The notes under the pieces: model-generated
What the model saw: only the letters and a program-made list of their open reading frames with translations
Databases searched by the model: none
Told to the model about the DNA's origin: nothing
Part shown: positions 1-8,524 of the stretch, piece after piece
Numbering within the stretch: position 1 is the stretch's first letter
Layout of the letters: every line of letters starts with the position of its first letter
NCBI RefSeq assembly: GCF_000213805.1
Contig: NC_015556.1
Span: forward strand, 4,479,001 to 4,543,000
Direction: 5' to 3'
Origin: Pseudomonas fulva 12-X
GTDB lineage: Bacteria > Pseudomonadota > Gammaproteobacteria > Pseudomonadales > Pseudomonadaceae
DNA: 64,000 nt
Position numbers and translations under genes: made by a program

Positions 1-283
1 AACGCTGCGGCTCGCTGACGGCCAGCACCCGCACCTGCCAGCCGGCACGCTGAGCCAGCGCCGCGACCAGATAACCATCACCGGCATTGTTGCCGCGGCC
101 GGCCAGCACGGTCACCGCGCCAGCTTCCGGCCACTCCCGGCGCAGCGCCCGCCAGATGGCGTGGGCCGCGCGCTGCATCAGCTCGAAACCTGGCGTACCG
201 GCAGCGATCAGCGCGCCATCCAGCGCCCGCACCTGGGCGGCGCTGTAGAGCGCGAGGGGAAGATCGTCTGATGAATGCCGCAT
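1..283 (-). CDS. nnrE: NAD(P)H-hydrate epimerase/dehydratase, N-terminal part
   Basis: Only the first ~94 codons are in the window; the rest runs off the left edge. The translation begins MRHSSDDLPLALYSAAQVRALD and contains GRGNNAGDGY, the nucleotide-binding signature of the YjeF N-terminal (NnrE) domain, which epimerises damaged NAD(P)HX. In Pseudomonas this domain is normally fused to an NnrD ADP-dependent dehydratase; that half cannot be seen here. The start codon is chosen because it is the first ATG before the conserved domain and leaves a short divergent gap to queG, the usual neighbour. Confidence 0.85.
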   Translation of the reverse strand, partial: MRHSSDDLPLALYSAAQVRALDGALIAAGTPGFELMQRAAHAIWRALRREWPEAGAVTVLAGRGNNAGDGYLVAALAQRAGWQVRVLAVSEPQR

Positions 284-341
284 GCCTGAGCTCCGATGTC
301 TGGCAGAATTATACGCCGCCTACTGCAGATTCCCGCCCAGC

Positions 342-1412
342 ATGACCGACGCCGCCCCCGACCTCGCCAGCCTCGCCCAGTCCATCAAGGACTGGGGCCG
401 TGAACTGGGCTTCCAGCAGGTGGGCATCAGCGGCCTGGAGTTGGGCGAGCACGAGGCCCACCTGCAGCGCTGGCTGGATGCCGGCTACCAGGGCGAGATG
501 GACTATATGGCCGCACATGGCCGCAAACGTTCACATCCCGACGAGCTGGTGCCCGGCACCCTGCGCGTGGTGTCGCTGCGTATGGACTACCTGCCCGGCG
601 ACACGCAGATGGCCCAGCGCCTGCAGGAGCCGGAAAAAGCCTACGTGTCGCGCTACGCCCTGGGCCGCGATTACCACAAGCTGATCCGCAAACGTCTGCA
701 GCAGCTCGCCGAGCGCATCCAGGAGGCTATCGGTCCCTTCGGCTATCGCGCCTTCGTCGACAGCGCGCCGGTGCTGGAGAAAGCCATCGCCGAACAATCC
801 GGCCTCGGCTGGATCGGCAAGAACACCCTGGTGCTCAACCGCAAGGCTGGCAGTTATTTCTTTCTCGGCGAGCTGTTCGTCGACATCCCGCTGCCCGAGG
901 ACGCGCCGCACGGCAGCGAACACTGCGGGCGCTGCAGCGCCTGCCTGGACATCTGCCCGACCGCCGCCTTCGTCGGCCCCTACGTGCTCGATGCCCGGCG
1001 CTGCATTTCCTACCTGACCATCGAGCTCAAGGGGCCGATCCCGGAAGAGCTGCGCGCGCCCATCGGCAATCGCGTGTTCGGCTGCGACGACTGCCAGATG
1101 GTCTGCCCCTGGAACCGCTTCGCCAAACCTACCGAGCAGAGTGATTTCCAGCCGCGGCACAGCCTCGACAATGCCGAGCTGGCCGAGCTGTTTCGCTGGA
1201 GCGAGGAGGAGTTTCTTAGCCGTACCGAAGGCTCACCCTTGCGCCGCGCCGGTTACGAGCGCTGGCTGCGTAACCTGGCCGTCGGCCTGGGCAACGCGCC
1301 GTCGAGCATCCCGGTACTGGAAGCGCTGGAGGCGCGCCGCGAGTATCCGTCGGAGCTGGTGCGCGAGCATGTGCGCTGGGCACTGGAGCAGCACGCCCAG
1401 CGCCAGAGCTGA
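342..1412 (+). CDS. queG: epoxyqueuosine reductase QueG
   Basis: Catalyses the last step of queuosine tRNA modification, cobalamin-dependent reduction of epoxyqueuosine to queuosine in the cytoplasm. The C-terminal half carries two 4Fe-4S cysteine clusters: HCGRCSACLDICP around residues 193-205 and GCDDCQMVCPWN around residues 245-256. The reading frame is open from 282, but the ATG at 342 (MTDAAPDLASLAQ) gives the ~356 residues usual for the family and avoids overlapping the divergent nnrE gene. It converges on orn across a palindromic repeat. The assignment is secure; the start is likely. Confidence 0.95.
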   Translation: MTDAAPDLASLAQSIKDWGRELGFQQVGISGLELGEHEAHLQRWLDAGYQGEMDYMAAHGRKRSHPDELVPGTLRVVSLRMDYLPGDTQMAQRLQEPEKAYVSRYALGRDYHKLIRKRLQQLAERIQEAIGPFGYRAFVDSAPVLEKAIAEQSGLGWIGKNTLVLNRKAGSYFFLGELFVDIPLPEDAPHGSEHCGRCSACLDICPTAAFVGPYVLDARRCISYLTIELKGPIPEELRAPIGNRVFGCDDCQMVCPWNRFAKPTEQSDFQPRHSLDNAELAELFRWSEEEFLSRTEGSPLRRAGYERWLRNLAVGLGNAPSSIPVLEALEARREYPSELVREHVRWALEQHAQRQS

Positions 1413-1419
1413 TCCAATA

Positions 1420-1492
1420 CCGTAGCCTGGATCGAGCGCAGCGAAACCCAGGAATCTCCCCGGGTTACGCCTATGGCTAACCCGGGCTACGG
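1420..1492. repeat. palindromic intergenic repeat
   Basis: The ~73-bp sequence starts CCGTAGCCTGG and ends CCCGGGCTACGG, so its ends are inverted repeats (CCGTAGCC/GGCTACGG), with a second inner CCCGGGTTA/TAACCCGGG pair. It sits between the converging queG and orn genes. A related start (CCCGTAGCCCGGATG) appears near 33584. It resembles the short interspersed palindromes of Pseudomonas genomes and could also act as a bidirectional terminator. Confidence 0.75.
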
Positions 1493-1503
1493 AATTGCAG
1501 CCT

Positions 1504-2046
1504 TCACACCCTGAGCAGGTGCTGGCGGTAGTACTTGAGCTCGGCGATGGACTCGCGGATGTCGTCCAGCGCCTGGTGCGTGCCGGTTTTCACAAAGCCT
1601 TCCTTGACGCCCGGCGCCCAGCGCTCGGCGAGAATCTTCAGGGTCGACACATCCAGATAGCGGTAGTGGAAGTAGGCTTCCAGCGCCGGCATGTACTTGT
1701 AGAGGAAGCGGCGATCCTGGCCGATGCTGTTGCCGCAGATCGGCGACTTGCCCTTCGGCACCCACCGTTCCAGAAAGGCGATGGTCTGCGCCTCGGCTTC
1801 GGCCTGGCTGATCTTGCTGTCGCGCACGCGTTGAGTCAGGCCGCTTTCGCCATGGGTACGGGTGTTCCACTCGTCCATGGCCGCCAGGCGCTCGTCGCTC
1901 TGGTGCACGGCGATCACCGGGCCTTCGGCAAGCACATTGAGTTCGCTGTCGGTGACGATGGTCGCCATCTCGATGATGACGTCCGTCTCGGGATCGAGTC
2001 CGGTCATTTCCAGGTCGATCCAGATCAGATTCTGTGGGTTCTGCAT
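1504..2046 (-). CDS. orn: oligoribonuclease Orn
   Basis: A 3'-5' exoribonuclease of the DEDDh family that degrades 2-5 nt RNAs and, in Pseudomonas, the pGpG product of c-di-GMP breakdown. The N-terminus [20 protein letters not shown] has the catalytic D-x-E of Exo[12 protein letters not shown] near the C-terminus supplies the histidine and aspartate of ExoIII. The frame extends to 2082, but the ATG at 2046 follows GGAGGAGCG and gives 180 residues, the family length. It lies 28 bp downstream of the membrane methyltransferase gene on the same strand. Its pGpG role fits the c-di-GMP genes fimW/fimX nearby, although linkage there is not functional evidence. Confidence 0.96.
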   Translation of the reverse strand: MQNPQNLIWIDLEMTGLDPETDVIIEMATIVTDSELNVLAEGPVIAVHQSDERLAAMDEWNTRTHGESGLTQRVRDSKISQAEAEAQTIAFLERWVPKGKSPICGNSIGQDRRFLYKYMPALEAYFHYRYLDVSTLKILAERWAPGVKEGFVKTGTHQALDDIRESIAELKYYRQHLLRV

Positions 2047-2074
2047 GCTGCGCTCCTCCAATAGGCCTGACATT

Positions 2075-2866
2075 CTAGCCAATCTCCCAAAGCAGCAGGC
2101 GTGAATCGCGCCAGTCTTTCAGCTCCACGACGCGCTGCGGCGCCACGCCAGGAATCTCGAAGGTATTGCTGATCAGCCAGGCACCTTTCGGGAGTTCGGC
2201 GCGGGCTTTATCCCACAACGCTGGCATCGGCGTAGGTGATAGAAAGCAGTAGGCAACGTCGATGGTGCTCAACTCGCTGCGCCATAGGTTCTGGTAGCGA
2301 ATCCGACAATTGCGCTGGCCGAGGCAGCGCAGCCAGGCAATGACGAAGGACAGCGGCGCGGTTTCCACGCCGGTGAACTGCGCCTGTGGAAAATATTTAG
2401 CCAGCCACAGCAAGGTGCCGGCCGGGCCACAGCCCAGGTCGACGAAGCTGAAACGCTCGCCGCGGCCTTCGAGCAGGCGGGCTAATTCGTGTCGGGTACC
2501 GGCGCCAGTCAGATAAAGCGGCACGCGCTCGCCGAAGCTGTTCCAGTTGAGCAGCAGCAACAACAGAAAGCCGAGCAGAAACAGCCAGGACGGCAGCGGC
2601 GCCCCACTGGCCAGCAGCAAACCCGGCACGAACAGCAGATTCAGCCACCACCACCAGCGCGACAGGCCTAACCAGCGAGCCACGCAGGCGCAGAGCAGGC
2701 CGTGCAGCAAACCGGCGGCCAAGGGGCTCGCGCGCCACTCGAACAACCGGGCCGCAGCGATGATCGCCACGCCCATGGCCAGGGTGACCACCAACTGGAT
2801 CAACAGGGCCAGGAGGGCCGGATATCGCTCACCCAGGCGGTGCAGCGCGCGGTAGGAAGCAGCCAT
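2075..2866 (-). CDS. membrane-anchored class I SAM methyltransferase
   Basis: Residues ~20-120 (start at MAASYRAL) hold about four hydrophobic segments with a tryptophan/leucine-rich stretch; residues ~135-263 form a Rossmann-type domain with the SAM-binding motif [11 protein letters not shown] and a following acidic VETAPL. The substrate is unknown; a class I SAM methyltransferase fold is the only safe statement. The frame is open up to 3079, but those upstream codons overlap rsgA; the ATG at 2866 lacks a good ribosome binding site, so another start (for example 2956) is possible. It precedes orn on the same strand by 28 bp and may be cotranscribed with it. Confidence 0.75.
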   Translation of the reverse strand: MAASYRALHRLGERYPALLALLIQLVVTLAMGVAIIAAARLFEWRASPLAAGLLHGLLCACVARWLGLSRWWWWLNLLFVPGLLLASGAPLPSWLFLLGFLLLLLLNWNSFGERVPLYLTGAGTRHELARLLEGRGERFSFVDLGCGPAGTLLWLAKYFPQAQFTGVETAPLSFVIAWLRCLGQRNCRIRYQNLWRSELSTIDVAYCFLSPTPMPALWDKARAELPKGAWLISNTFEIPGVAPQRVVELKDWRDSRLLLWEIG

Positions 2867-2984
2867 GCCGTTGAGGCTCGTAGAAAGACGGTTGGCCAGT
2901 CTAGCGCCGGCATCGACAAATTGCCGCCCTATCAGGCGTGCTAGAATCCGAGCCATTTCAAGCGCAGCACGACTCGGAAGCCCC

Positions 2985-4004
2985 ATGGCCAAACGCCAAC
3001 TCAACCGCCGGCAAAACTGGCGCATCGAAAAGATCCAGGGTGAGCGCGCCGCACGCGCCGCCAAGCGCGAATCCCGCATGGTGGAAACCCTGGAAGGTGG
3101 CGACCTGGGCCCGGAACAGACCGGTCTGGTGATCGCTCACTTCGGCGTTCAGGTGGAAGTCGAGGCTACCGACGGCGAGCTGAGCGGCCAGGTATTCCGC
3201 TGTTACCTGCGCGCCAACCTGCCGACACTGGTCACCGGCGACCGCGTGGTGTGGCGCCCGGGCAACCAGGGCAATGGGGTGATCGTCGCCCAGCTGCCGC
3301 GTGACACCGAGCTGTGCCGCCCGGACACCCGCGGCCAGCTGAAGCCGGTGGCCGCCAACGTCGATCTGATCGTCATCGTTTTCGCACCATTGCCCGAGCC
3401 CCACGCCAACCTGATCGACCGCTACCTGGTAGCCGCCGAGCACGCCGGCATCCGCCCGCTGCTGTTGCTCAACAAGGCGGACCTGATCGATGCGCAGAAC
3501 GAAACCGCGCTGAATGCGCTGCTTGGCGTCTATCGCCAGTTGGGCTATCCATTGCTGGAAGTCTCGGCTCTGGAAGGCGATGGCATGGAGCAGCTCAAGA
3601 AGCAGCTCGACGGCAACATCAGCGTCTTCGTCGGCCAATCGGGCGTCGGCAAATCATCGCTGGTCAACAGCCTGCTGCCAGGCGTCGACACCCGCGTCGG
3701 TGCGCTGTCGGAGCTGACCGGCAAGGGCACCCACACCACTACGACCGCGCGCCTGTTCCACTTCCCCGGCGGCGGCCAGTTGATCGACTCACCGGGTATC
3801 CGCGAGTTCGGCCTCGGCCATGTCAGCCGTGACGATGTGGAGGCGGGTTTCATCGAGTTCGCCGACCTGCTCGGCCATTGCCGCTTCCGCGACTGCAAGC
3901 ATGACCGCGAGCCCGGCTGCGCCCTGCTCAAGGCGCTGGAAGAGGGGCGGATTCAGCCACAGCGGATGAACAGCTACCGGCACATTCTGGCCAGCCTGCC
4001 ATAA
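2985..4004 (+). CDS. rsgA: small ribosomal subunit biogenesis GTPase RsgA
   Basis: A ribosome-stimulated, circularly permuted GTPase that assists late 30S maturation. An N-terminal OB-fold (about residues 40-110) precedes the GTPase motifs in permuted order: G4 NKAD, then G1 GQSGVGKSS, then G3 DSPGI. A C-terminal zinc-binding segment [14 protein letters not shown] follows. The ATG at 2985 gives [14 protein letters not shown] and 339 residues, matching the Pseudomonas protein; the longer frame from 2865 would be unusual. It is divergent from the methyltransferase/orn pair and converges on motB across a hairpin. Confidence 0.96.
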   Translation: MAKRQLNRRQNWRIEKIQGERAARAAKRESRMVETLEGGDLGPEQTGLVIAHFGVQVEVEATDGELSGQVFRCYLRANLPTLVTGDRVVWRPGNQGNGVIVAQLPRDTELCRPDTRGQLKPVAANVDLIVIVFAPLPEPHANLIDRYLVAAEHAGIRPLLLLNKADLIDAQNETALNALLGVYRQLGYPLLEVSALEGDGMEQLKKQLDGNISVFVGQSGVGKSSLVNSLLPGVDTRVGALSELTGKGTHTTTTARLFHFPGGGQLIDSPGIREFGLGHVSRDDVEAGFIEFADLLGHCRFRDCKHDREPGCALLKALEEGRIQPQRMNSYRHILASLP

Positions 4005-4023
4005 CCCGAGTATTGATCCGCTG

Positions 4024-4041
4024 CGCACACTTTGGTGTGCG
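4024..4041. terminator. hairpin between converging rsgA and motB
   Basis: A 7-bp perfect stem CGCACAC/GTGTGCG with a 4-nt loop lies in the 43-bp gap between the two stop codons. There is no T-tract on either strand, so it is only a candidate bidirectional terminator. Confidence 0.45.
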
Positions 4042-4047
4042 AGCCGA

Positions 4048-5082
4048 TCACTCCTTGGGCTGATCCATCTTCAACGTGCCATCTTCGAAGATGTTCAGCT
4101 TCTCGCGTACCTGATCACTGGAAAGCGGCTCGGCTGCAGGCGCCGCACTTGAGCCGGCGCCTGCATCACCGAAAGGCGAACCCGGCGCGGGATCCGGCGC
4201 GAGCGCGCCACCGCCCTGCTCGCCTTCGATGTTGCGCTGCGCCTTCTTGGTCAGCACCACGATATCGATGCGACGGTTCACCGGGTTGAAGGGATCGTCA
4301 CGGTCGAACAGCGCCGACGAGGCGTAGCCGACCACCCGCGCCACCTGGGCATCGTCGTAGCCCGCCGCGATCAGCACGCGCCGCGCCGCATTGGCGCGGT
4401 TGGCCGACAGCTCCCAGTTGCCGAAACCACCAGCGCCGGCGAACGGCTTGGCGTCGGTATGGCCGCTGATGCTGATCTTGTTCGGCACCGTCTTTATGGT
4501 GTCGGTCAGGGCGAACAGGATGTCCTCGAAGTACGGCTGCAGCTGCGCGCTGCCGAGGGCGAACATCGGCCGATTCTCGGCATCGACGATCTGGATGCGC
4601 AGGCCGTCCTGGGTGATCTCGAACAGGATCTGATCCTTGAAACGCTGCAGCTGCGGATCCTGCTCGACCTTGGTCTGCAGCTCCTGCAACAGCAGCTCCA
4701 GGCGCTCGCGCTCGACCTCCTCGGCTTTGGCTTCGGCCTGCTCGGCGTCCAGCTCGGCGGGATCCTTGGGATCGGCTTTCGCTTCGTCTCCAGGGGCTTC
4801 CTGAGGTTGTTCGTTGAGGGTGCGGTCCGGCGACGGCGTCGGCGAGCCGCCGAGATCGATCACGTAGGGGCTGGCGCTCTCGGAGAACCCAATGGGGTCC
4901 TTGAAGTAACCGGAGATCAGCTTCTTCTGCTCGGGGGTTGCCGAAGACATCAGCCACATCACCATGAAGAAGGCCATCATCGCCGTGGCGAAGTCGGCGA
5001 AGGCGATCTTCCAGGCGCCACCATGGTGGCCGCCGGCAACCTTCTTGACCCGCTTTACGATGATCGGCTGGTTGTTTTCCAT
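4048..5082 (-). CDS. motB: flagellar stator protein MotB
   Basis: The peptidoglycan-anchored stator subunit. A short cytoplasmic N-terminus leads into one transmembrane helix around residues 28-48 (FADFATAMMAFFMVMWLM) with the proton-accepting aspartate at position 30. A periplasmic linker rich in Pro/Glu/Ala follows, then an OmpA-like peptidoglycan-binding domain (ISISGHTDAKPF, NRRIDIVV). The length of 344 residues is close to that of the P. aeruginosa MotB encoded at this position. It starts 5 bp after motA and surely shares its transcript. Pseudomonads also carry a separate motCD pair, not in this window. Confidence 0.96.
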   Translation of the reverse strand: MENNQPIIVKRVKKVAGGHHGGAWKIAFADFATAMMAFFMVMWLMSSATPEQKKLISGYFKDPIGFSESASPYVIDLGGSPTPSPDRTLNEQPQEAPGDEAKADPKDPAELDAEQAEAKAEEVERERLELLLQELQTKVEQDPQLQRFKDQILFEITQDGLRIQIVDAENRPMFALGSAQLQPYFEDILFALTDTIKTVPNKISISGHTDAKPFAGAGGFGNWELSANRANAARRVLIAAGYDDAQVARVVGYASSALFDRDDPFNPVNRRIDIVVLTKKAQRNIEGEQGGGALAPDPAPGSPFGDAGAGSSAAPAAEPLSSDQVREKLNIFEDGTLKMDQPKE

Positions 5083-5087
5083 GGTGC

Positions 5088-5939
5088 TTAGTTTCCGCGC
5101 ATGGCCTGCTCAAGCTCGCTGAAGCTCGGGCGGTGCGCCGGGTACAGGGTCTTGCGCGAGAATTCCACGGCCAGCGACGGCGGCATGCCGGACGCCGAGG
5201 CGACCAAGCCGGCCTTGATGGCCTCGTAGACGTTCAGCTCTTCCTTGGCGTCGTGCTCGAGCGCCGCGGAGAGCGGGCCGAAGAAGCCGTAAGAGGCGAG
5301 AATACCGAGGAAGGTACCAACCAGTGCGGTACCGACCTTCTCACCGATCTGCGCGTTGTCCGCCTCGGCGAGAATCGACATGGTGATCACGATGCCCAGT
5401 ACCGCGGCGACGATACCCATCGCCGGCATACCGTCGGCGATCTTCGCCACCGCGTGGGCCGGGTGCTCGAGTTCTTCCTTGAGGCCGACCAGCTCCATGT
5501 CGAACAGGCCTTCGAGCTCGTGGGGCGCCATGTTGCCCGAGGACATGATGCGCAGGTAATCGCAGATGAACGCCACCATGCGCTCATCGCCCAGCACCGC
5601 CGGGTACTTGCTGAAAATCGGGCTCGCCGCCGGGTCTTCGAGGTCGGCTTCGATAGCCATCATCCCCTCGCGGCGCGCCTTGTTGAGGATCTCGTAGAGC
5701 AGGCGCAGCACTTCAAGGTAGTAGTCGTGAGTGAAGCGCGACTTGAACATCTTCAACGACTTCTTGAAGACGGTCATGAACATACTGCCCGGGTTGGCCT
5801 GCAGGAAGGCGCCCAGCGCCGCACCACCGATGATCAGCACTTCGAAAGGGTGCACCAGGGCCATGAGATGACCGCCCGACGCGACGAAGCCGCCGAACAC
5901 GCAAGCGAATACAACGATGATGCCGATGATTTTGGCCAT
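5088..5939 (-). CDS. motA: flagellar stator protein MotA
   Basis: The proton-channel stator subunit that pushes on FliG. At 283 residues it has the four expected membrane segments: two near the N-terminus (residues 1-55) and two at ~165-225, including the conserved GMPAMGIVAAVLGIV stretch. The large cytoplasmic loop between them carries charged residues that contact the rotor. It is the first gene of a motA-motB operon whose promoter region contains a FliA-type sequence at 5995-6021. Confidence 0.96.
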   Translation of the reverse strand: MAKIIGIIVVFACVFGGFVASGGHLMALVHPFEVLIIGGAALGAFLQANPGSMFMTVFKKSLKMFKSRFTHDYYLEVLRLLYEILNKARREGMMAIEADLEDPAASPIFSKYPAVLGDERMVAFICDYLRIMSSGNMAPHELEGLFDMELVGLKEELEHPAHAVAKIADGMPAMGIVAAVLGIVITMSILAEADNAQIGEKVGTALVGTFLGILASYGFFGPLSAALEHDAKEELNVYEAIKAGLVASASGMPPSLAVEFSRKTLYPAHRPSFSELEQAMRGN

Positions 5940-5994
5940 AGAAAAAACTTGATCAGGTGAATAAGAAAGGGCGACCGCGCGAATCCCCTTCTAC

Positions 5995-6021
5995 TTATCG
6001 GAAGAGATGCGCCAGACTATA
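5995..6021 (-). promoter_or_regulatory. FliA (sigma-28)-type promoter of motAB
   Basis: Read on the minus strand the sequence has TATAG, 14 bases, then TCCGATAA. The sigma-28 consensus is TAAAG-N15-GCCGATAA, so the -10 box matches at 7 of 8 positions and the -35 box at 4 of 5, with spacing one base short. The -10 box lies ~55 bp before the motA ATG. This fits the known late-class control of stator genes; it has not been tested here. Confidence 0.7.
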
Positions 6022-6060
6022 GTCAGTTAAGTCTAAAAAAAGCCATTTTGGCACACCCCC

Positions 6061-7581
6061 ATGGTCGCAAGCACGCCGTTACCGCGCACCCTCGATGCCT
6101 GGCTCAAGCAGCTGGACGGTCAGCTGTTGCCCATCGCGGCCGATCATCACCTGCAGGCGCGCCGCGCGCTGGCCGACAGCCGCCGCTCGCTGCGCGAGAT
6201 CGCCGACCTGATGCAGGACAGCCCGGCGCTGGTGCTCAGCGTGCTGCGCGAGGCCAACAGCAAGGGCAGCGCCCTGGGTGAGGCAGCGGAAAGCCTGGAG
6301 ACCGCCCTGACACGCCTGGGCTTGAAACGCGCCGAAGAGCTGCTGGCCCGACTGCCCGCCCGGCCCCTTGAGGAAATTCCCGCACCACTGCGGCAGATCC
6401 AGCTGATCAGCCAGCACGCCGCCTTCCAGGCCAATGGCCTGTTCGCCGCACGCCTAGCGCGCCTGTGGCAGGAAATTCACTGGGGCAGCCTGCTGTTTTT
6501 GTCGCCGGTGTGGGCGCTGCTGGCTGCTCACCCCCATCTGTTCGAAGCCTGGGAACAACGTGTGCTGGTCGATGGCGAGCAACCCGTGAAGGTCGAACGC
6601 GAGATGCTCGGCATCCCGCTGTTCACGCTGTGCCTGGCATTGGCCGAACGCTGGCGCCTGCCGGCGTGGATCGCCCAGGGCTATCGCCTGCTGATCGATG
6701 ATCGCCGCCTGCTGGGCAGGGCGCTGCACATCGCCCGACGCAACGACGAGCCGCTGCACCAGCAGCAGGCACTGGACGCCGACCCAACCCTGCAGCGCTG
6801 GCTCACCCAGCCGGCCAACAGCATCCTGCTGGCCAACGTCATCGCCGTGTCGGCGCACAACGCCTGGAGCGGCCCCCACACCCGCCGCTGGCACGGACTC
6901 AATTGCCTGTACCTGCAGCTGCCACTGGCCGACCTGCAACAGCAGATTCACCAGAACGCTGCCCACAGCGCCCGGCAACTGGATATCGTCGGTCTCTGGC
7001 ACCCCGCCGAGGCGCTGCTGTGGCCCTGGGACGCGCGCCACTTCCAGCCCAAGCCAGTACCGGCGCCCGCCCCGTCACCTCAGGCCATCGACTGGCGACA
7101 GCTGTGTACCCAGCTGCTTGCTCAGCCGTCGGCCTTCAGCAATGTCCAGCAGCTCACCACCTGCGCCCGCCAGGCGCTGCAGGCCACCGGCCTGTCGCGG
7201 GTGGTGATGCTGCTGGCCGACCGCACCCACAGCCGCCTGCAGGTACAGCAACATGCCGGAGTGACGGCTAACGCCAGCGGCTTGATCCTCGACCCGACGC
7301 AAAGCCAGGTGCTGCGCCGCCTGCTGGAAAAGCCCGCGCAATTGCGCCTGACGCCGGCCAACGTGGCGCAGTTCTCTGCCCTGCTGCCGGGCGACCTGAA
7401 AGCGCTGCTGCCCAGCGAACACCTTTTGATCCGCTCGCTGGCCAGCAACGACCGGGTGGTGATGCTGCTGTTCGCCGACCAGAGCGGCCAGCCGATCAGC
7501 GATAACACCGTGCAGGCCTTCACCAAGACCGCGCAGTGCATCGAGCGCTCGCTGGACACCTTCAGCAAACGTAAGCGCTGA
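6061..7581 (+). CDS. HDOD-domain protein
   Basis: This 506-residue protein has an N-terminal HDOD domain (about residues 30-230), a metal-free relative of HD phosphohydrolases used in signalling output; LREIADLMQDSPALVLSVLREANS is the typical opening. The C-terminal ~150 residues (from ~345) look like a divergent GAF-type sensor region, but I cannot identify a ligand. No HD catalytic pair is seen. It is divergent from motA, and the same arrangement occurs in P. aeruginosa. The ATG at 6061 lacks a clear ribosome binding site. A role in motility or c-di-GMP signalling is only suggested by the neighbours. Confidence 0.8.
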   Translation: MVASTPLPRTLDAWLKQLDGQLLPIAADHHLQARRALADSRRSLREIADLMQDSPALVLSVLREANSKGSALGEAAESLETALTRLGLKRAEELLARLPARPLEEIPAPLRQIQLISQHAAFQANGLFAARLARLWQEIHWGSLLFLSPVWALLAAHPHLFEAWEQRVLVDGEQPVKVEREMLGIPLFTLCLALAERWRLPAWIAQGYRLLIDDRRLLGRALHIARRNDEPLHQQQALDADPTLQRWLTQPANSILLANVIAVSAHNAWSGPHTRRWHGLNCLYLQLPLADLQQQIHQNAAHSARQLDIVGLWHPAEALLWPWDARHFQPKPVPAPAPSPQAIDWRQLCTQLLAQPSAFSNVQQLTTCARQALQATGLSRVVMLLADRTHSRLQVQQHAGVTANASGLILDPTQSQVLRRLLEKPAQLRLTPANVAQFSALLPGDLKALLPSEHLLIRSLASNDRVVMLLFADQSGQPISDNTVQAFTKTAQCIERSLDTFSKRKR

Positions 7582-7647
7582 GCTAGGCCTCATAGCCCCA
7601 TCCTTCTGCGCTACAATCGCCTGCTTAACTCCGCCAACGAGGCCTGT

Positions 7648-8463
7648 ATGACAGCCTTCGACAATTTGCCGCTGGTCATCGAACCGGCAGACCTCGCCGC
7701 ACGTCTGAATGCACCCGAGCTGATTCTGGTCGACCTGAGCAACCAGCAACGCTACCTGACCGGGCATATCCCGGGCGCCCGTTTCGTCGAAGGCAAGCGC
7801 ACCCAGGCTAGCGCGCCTTCAGCGCCCGGCCTGCTGCCCGCCAAGGCGCAGCTCGAGCAGCTGTTCGGCGAGCTCGGCCATCGTCCGGACGCCACCTACG
7901 TGGTGTACGACGACGAAGGCGGCGGCTGGGCCGGGCGCTTCATCTGGCTGCTGGATGTCATCGGCCACGGGCGCTATCACTTCCTCAATGGCGGCCTGAC
8001 GGCCTGGCAAGCCGAAGGCCTGCCGCTGAGCCAGGATGTTCCGGCGCTGCACGAGACGACGGTTTCGCTGACCCTCAGCGACGCGCCGACCGCCAGCGCG
8101 CAGTACCTGAAATCCCGCCTGGGCGCCGAAGATCTGGCCATCTGGGATGCACGTTCGGCCGAGGAGTACCGTGGCGAAAAGGTGCAGGCCGCTCGCGGCG
8201 GGCATATCCCGGGCGCCATCCACTTCGAATGGACCGCGGGCATGGATCCGGCCCGTGCCCTGCGCATTCGCCAGGACATCGCCGAACAGCTCCAGCAGCG
8301 CGGCCTGAGCGCCGACAAGGAAATCATCACCCACTGCCAGAGCCATCGCCGCTCCGGCTTCACCTATCTGGTCGCCAAGGCGCTGGGCTATCCGCGGGTC
8401 AAGGCTTATGCCGGCTCCTGGGGCGAGTGGGGCAACCTGACCGATACACCAGTCGAACGTTGA
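7648..8463 (+). CDS. rhdA: thiosulfate sulfurtransferase (rhodanese)
   Basis: Transfers sulfane sulfur from thiosulfate to cyanide or other acceptors. Two tandem rhodanese domains are visible: an inactive N-terminal one (about residues 10-130) and a C-terminal one (about 155-270) with the active-site loop CQSHRRS, very similar to CQTHHRS of Azotobacter RhdA. The domain markers GHIPGARFVEG and GHIPGAIHFEW occur in the two halves. The length of 271 residues is normal. It precedes psd on the same strand with a 61-bp gap holding a hairpin. Confidence 0.95.
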   Translation: MTAFDNLPLVIEPADLAARLNAPELILVDLSNQQRYLTGHIPGARFVEGKRTQASAPSAPGLLPAKAQLEQLFGELGHRPDATYVVYDDEGGGWAGRFIWLLDVIGHGRYHFLNGGLTAWQAEGLPLSQDVPALHETTVSLTLSDAPTASAQYLKSRLGAEDLAIWDARSAEEYRGEKVQAARGGHIPGAIHFEWTAGMDPARALRIRQDIAEQLQQRGLSADKEIITHCQSHRRSGFTYLVAKALGYPRVKAYAGSWGEWGNLTDTPVER

Positions 8464-8489
8464 AGCCGATCTGACTGTCCACTTACGTG

Positions 8490-8508
8490 CCCGGCCTGCA
8501 CGGCCGGG
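8490..8508. terminator. hairpin between rhdA and psd
   Basis: A perfect 7-bp stem CCCGGCC/GGCCGGG with a 5-nt loop lies just before the psd start codon. There is no T-run, so it may attenuate or stabilise the transcript rather than terminate it. Confidence 0.4.
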
Positions 8509-8524
8509 TAGCCAAGGAATAAAA

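Noticed and set aside
282..341. Upstream start for queG at 282
   Set aside because: The extra 20 residues are unlike the family, and the start would overlap the divergent nnrE start.
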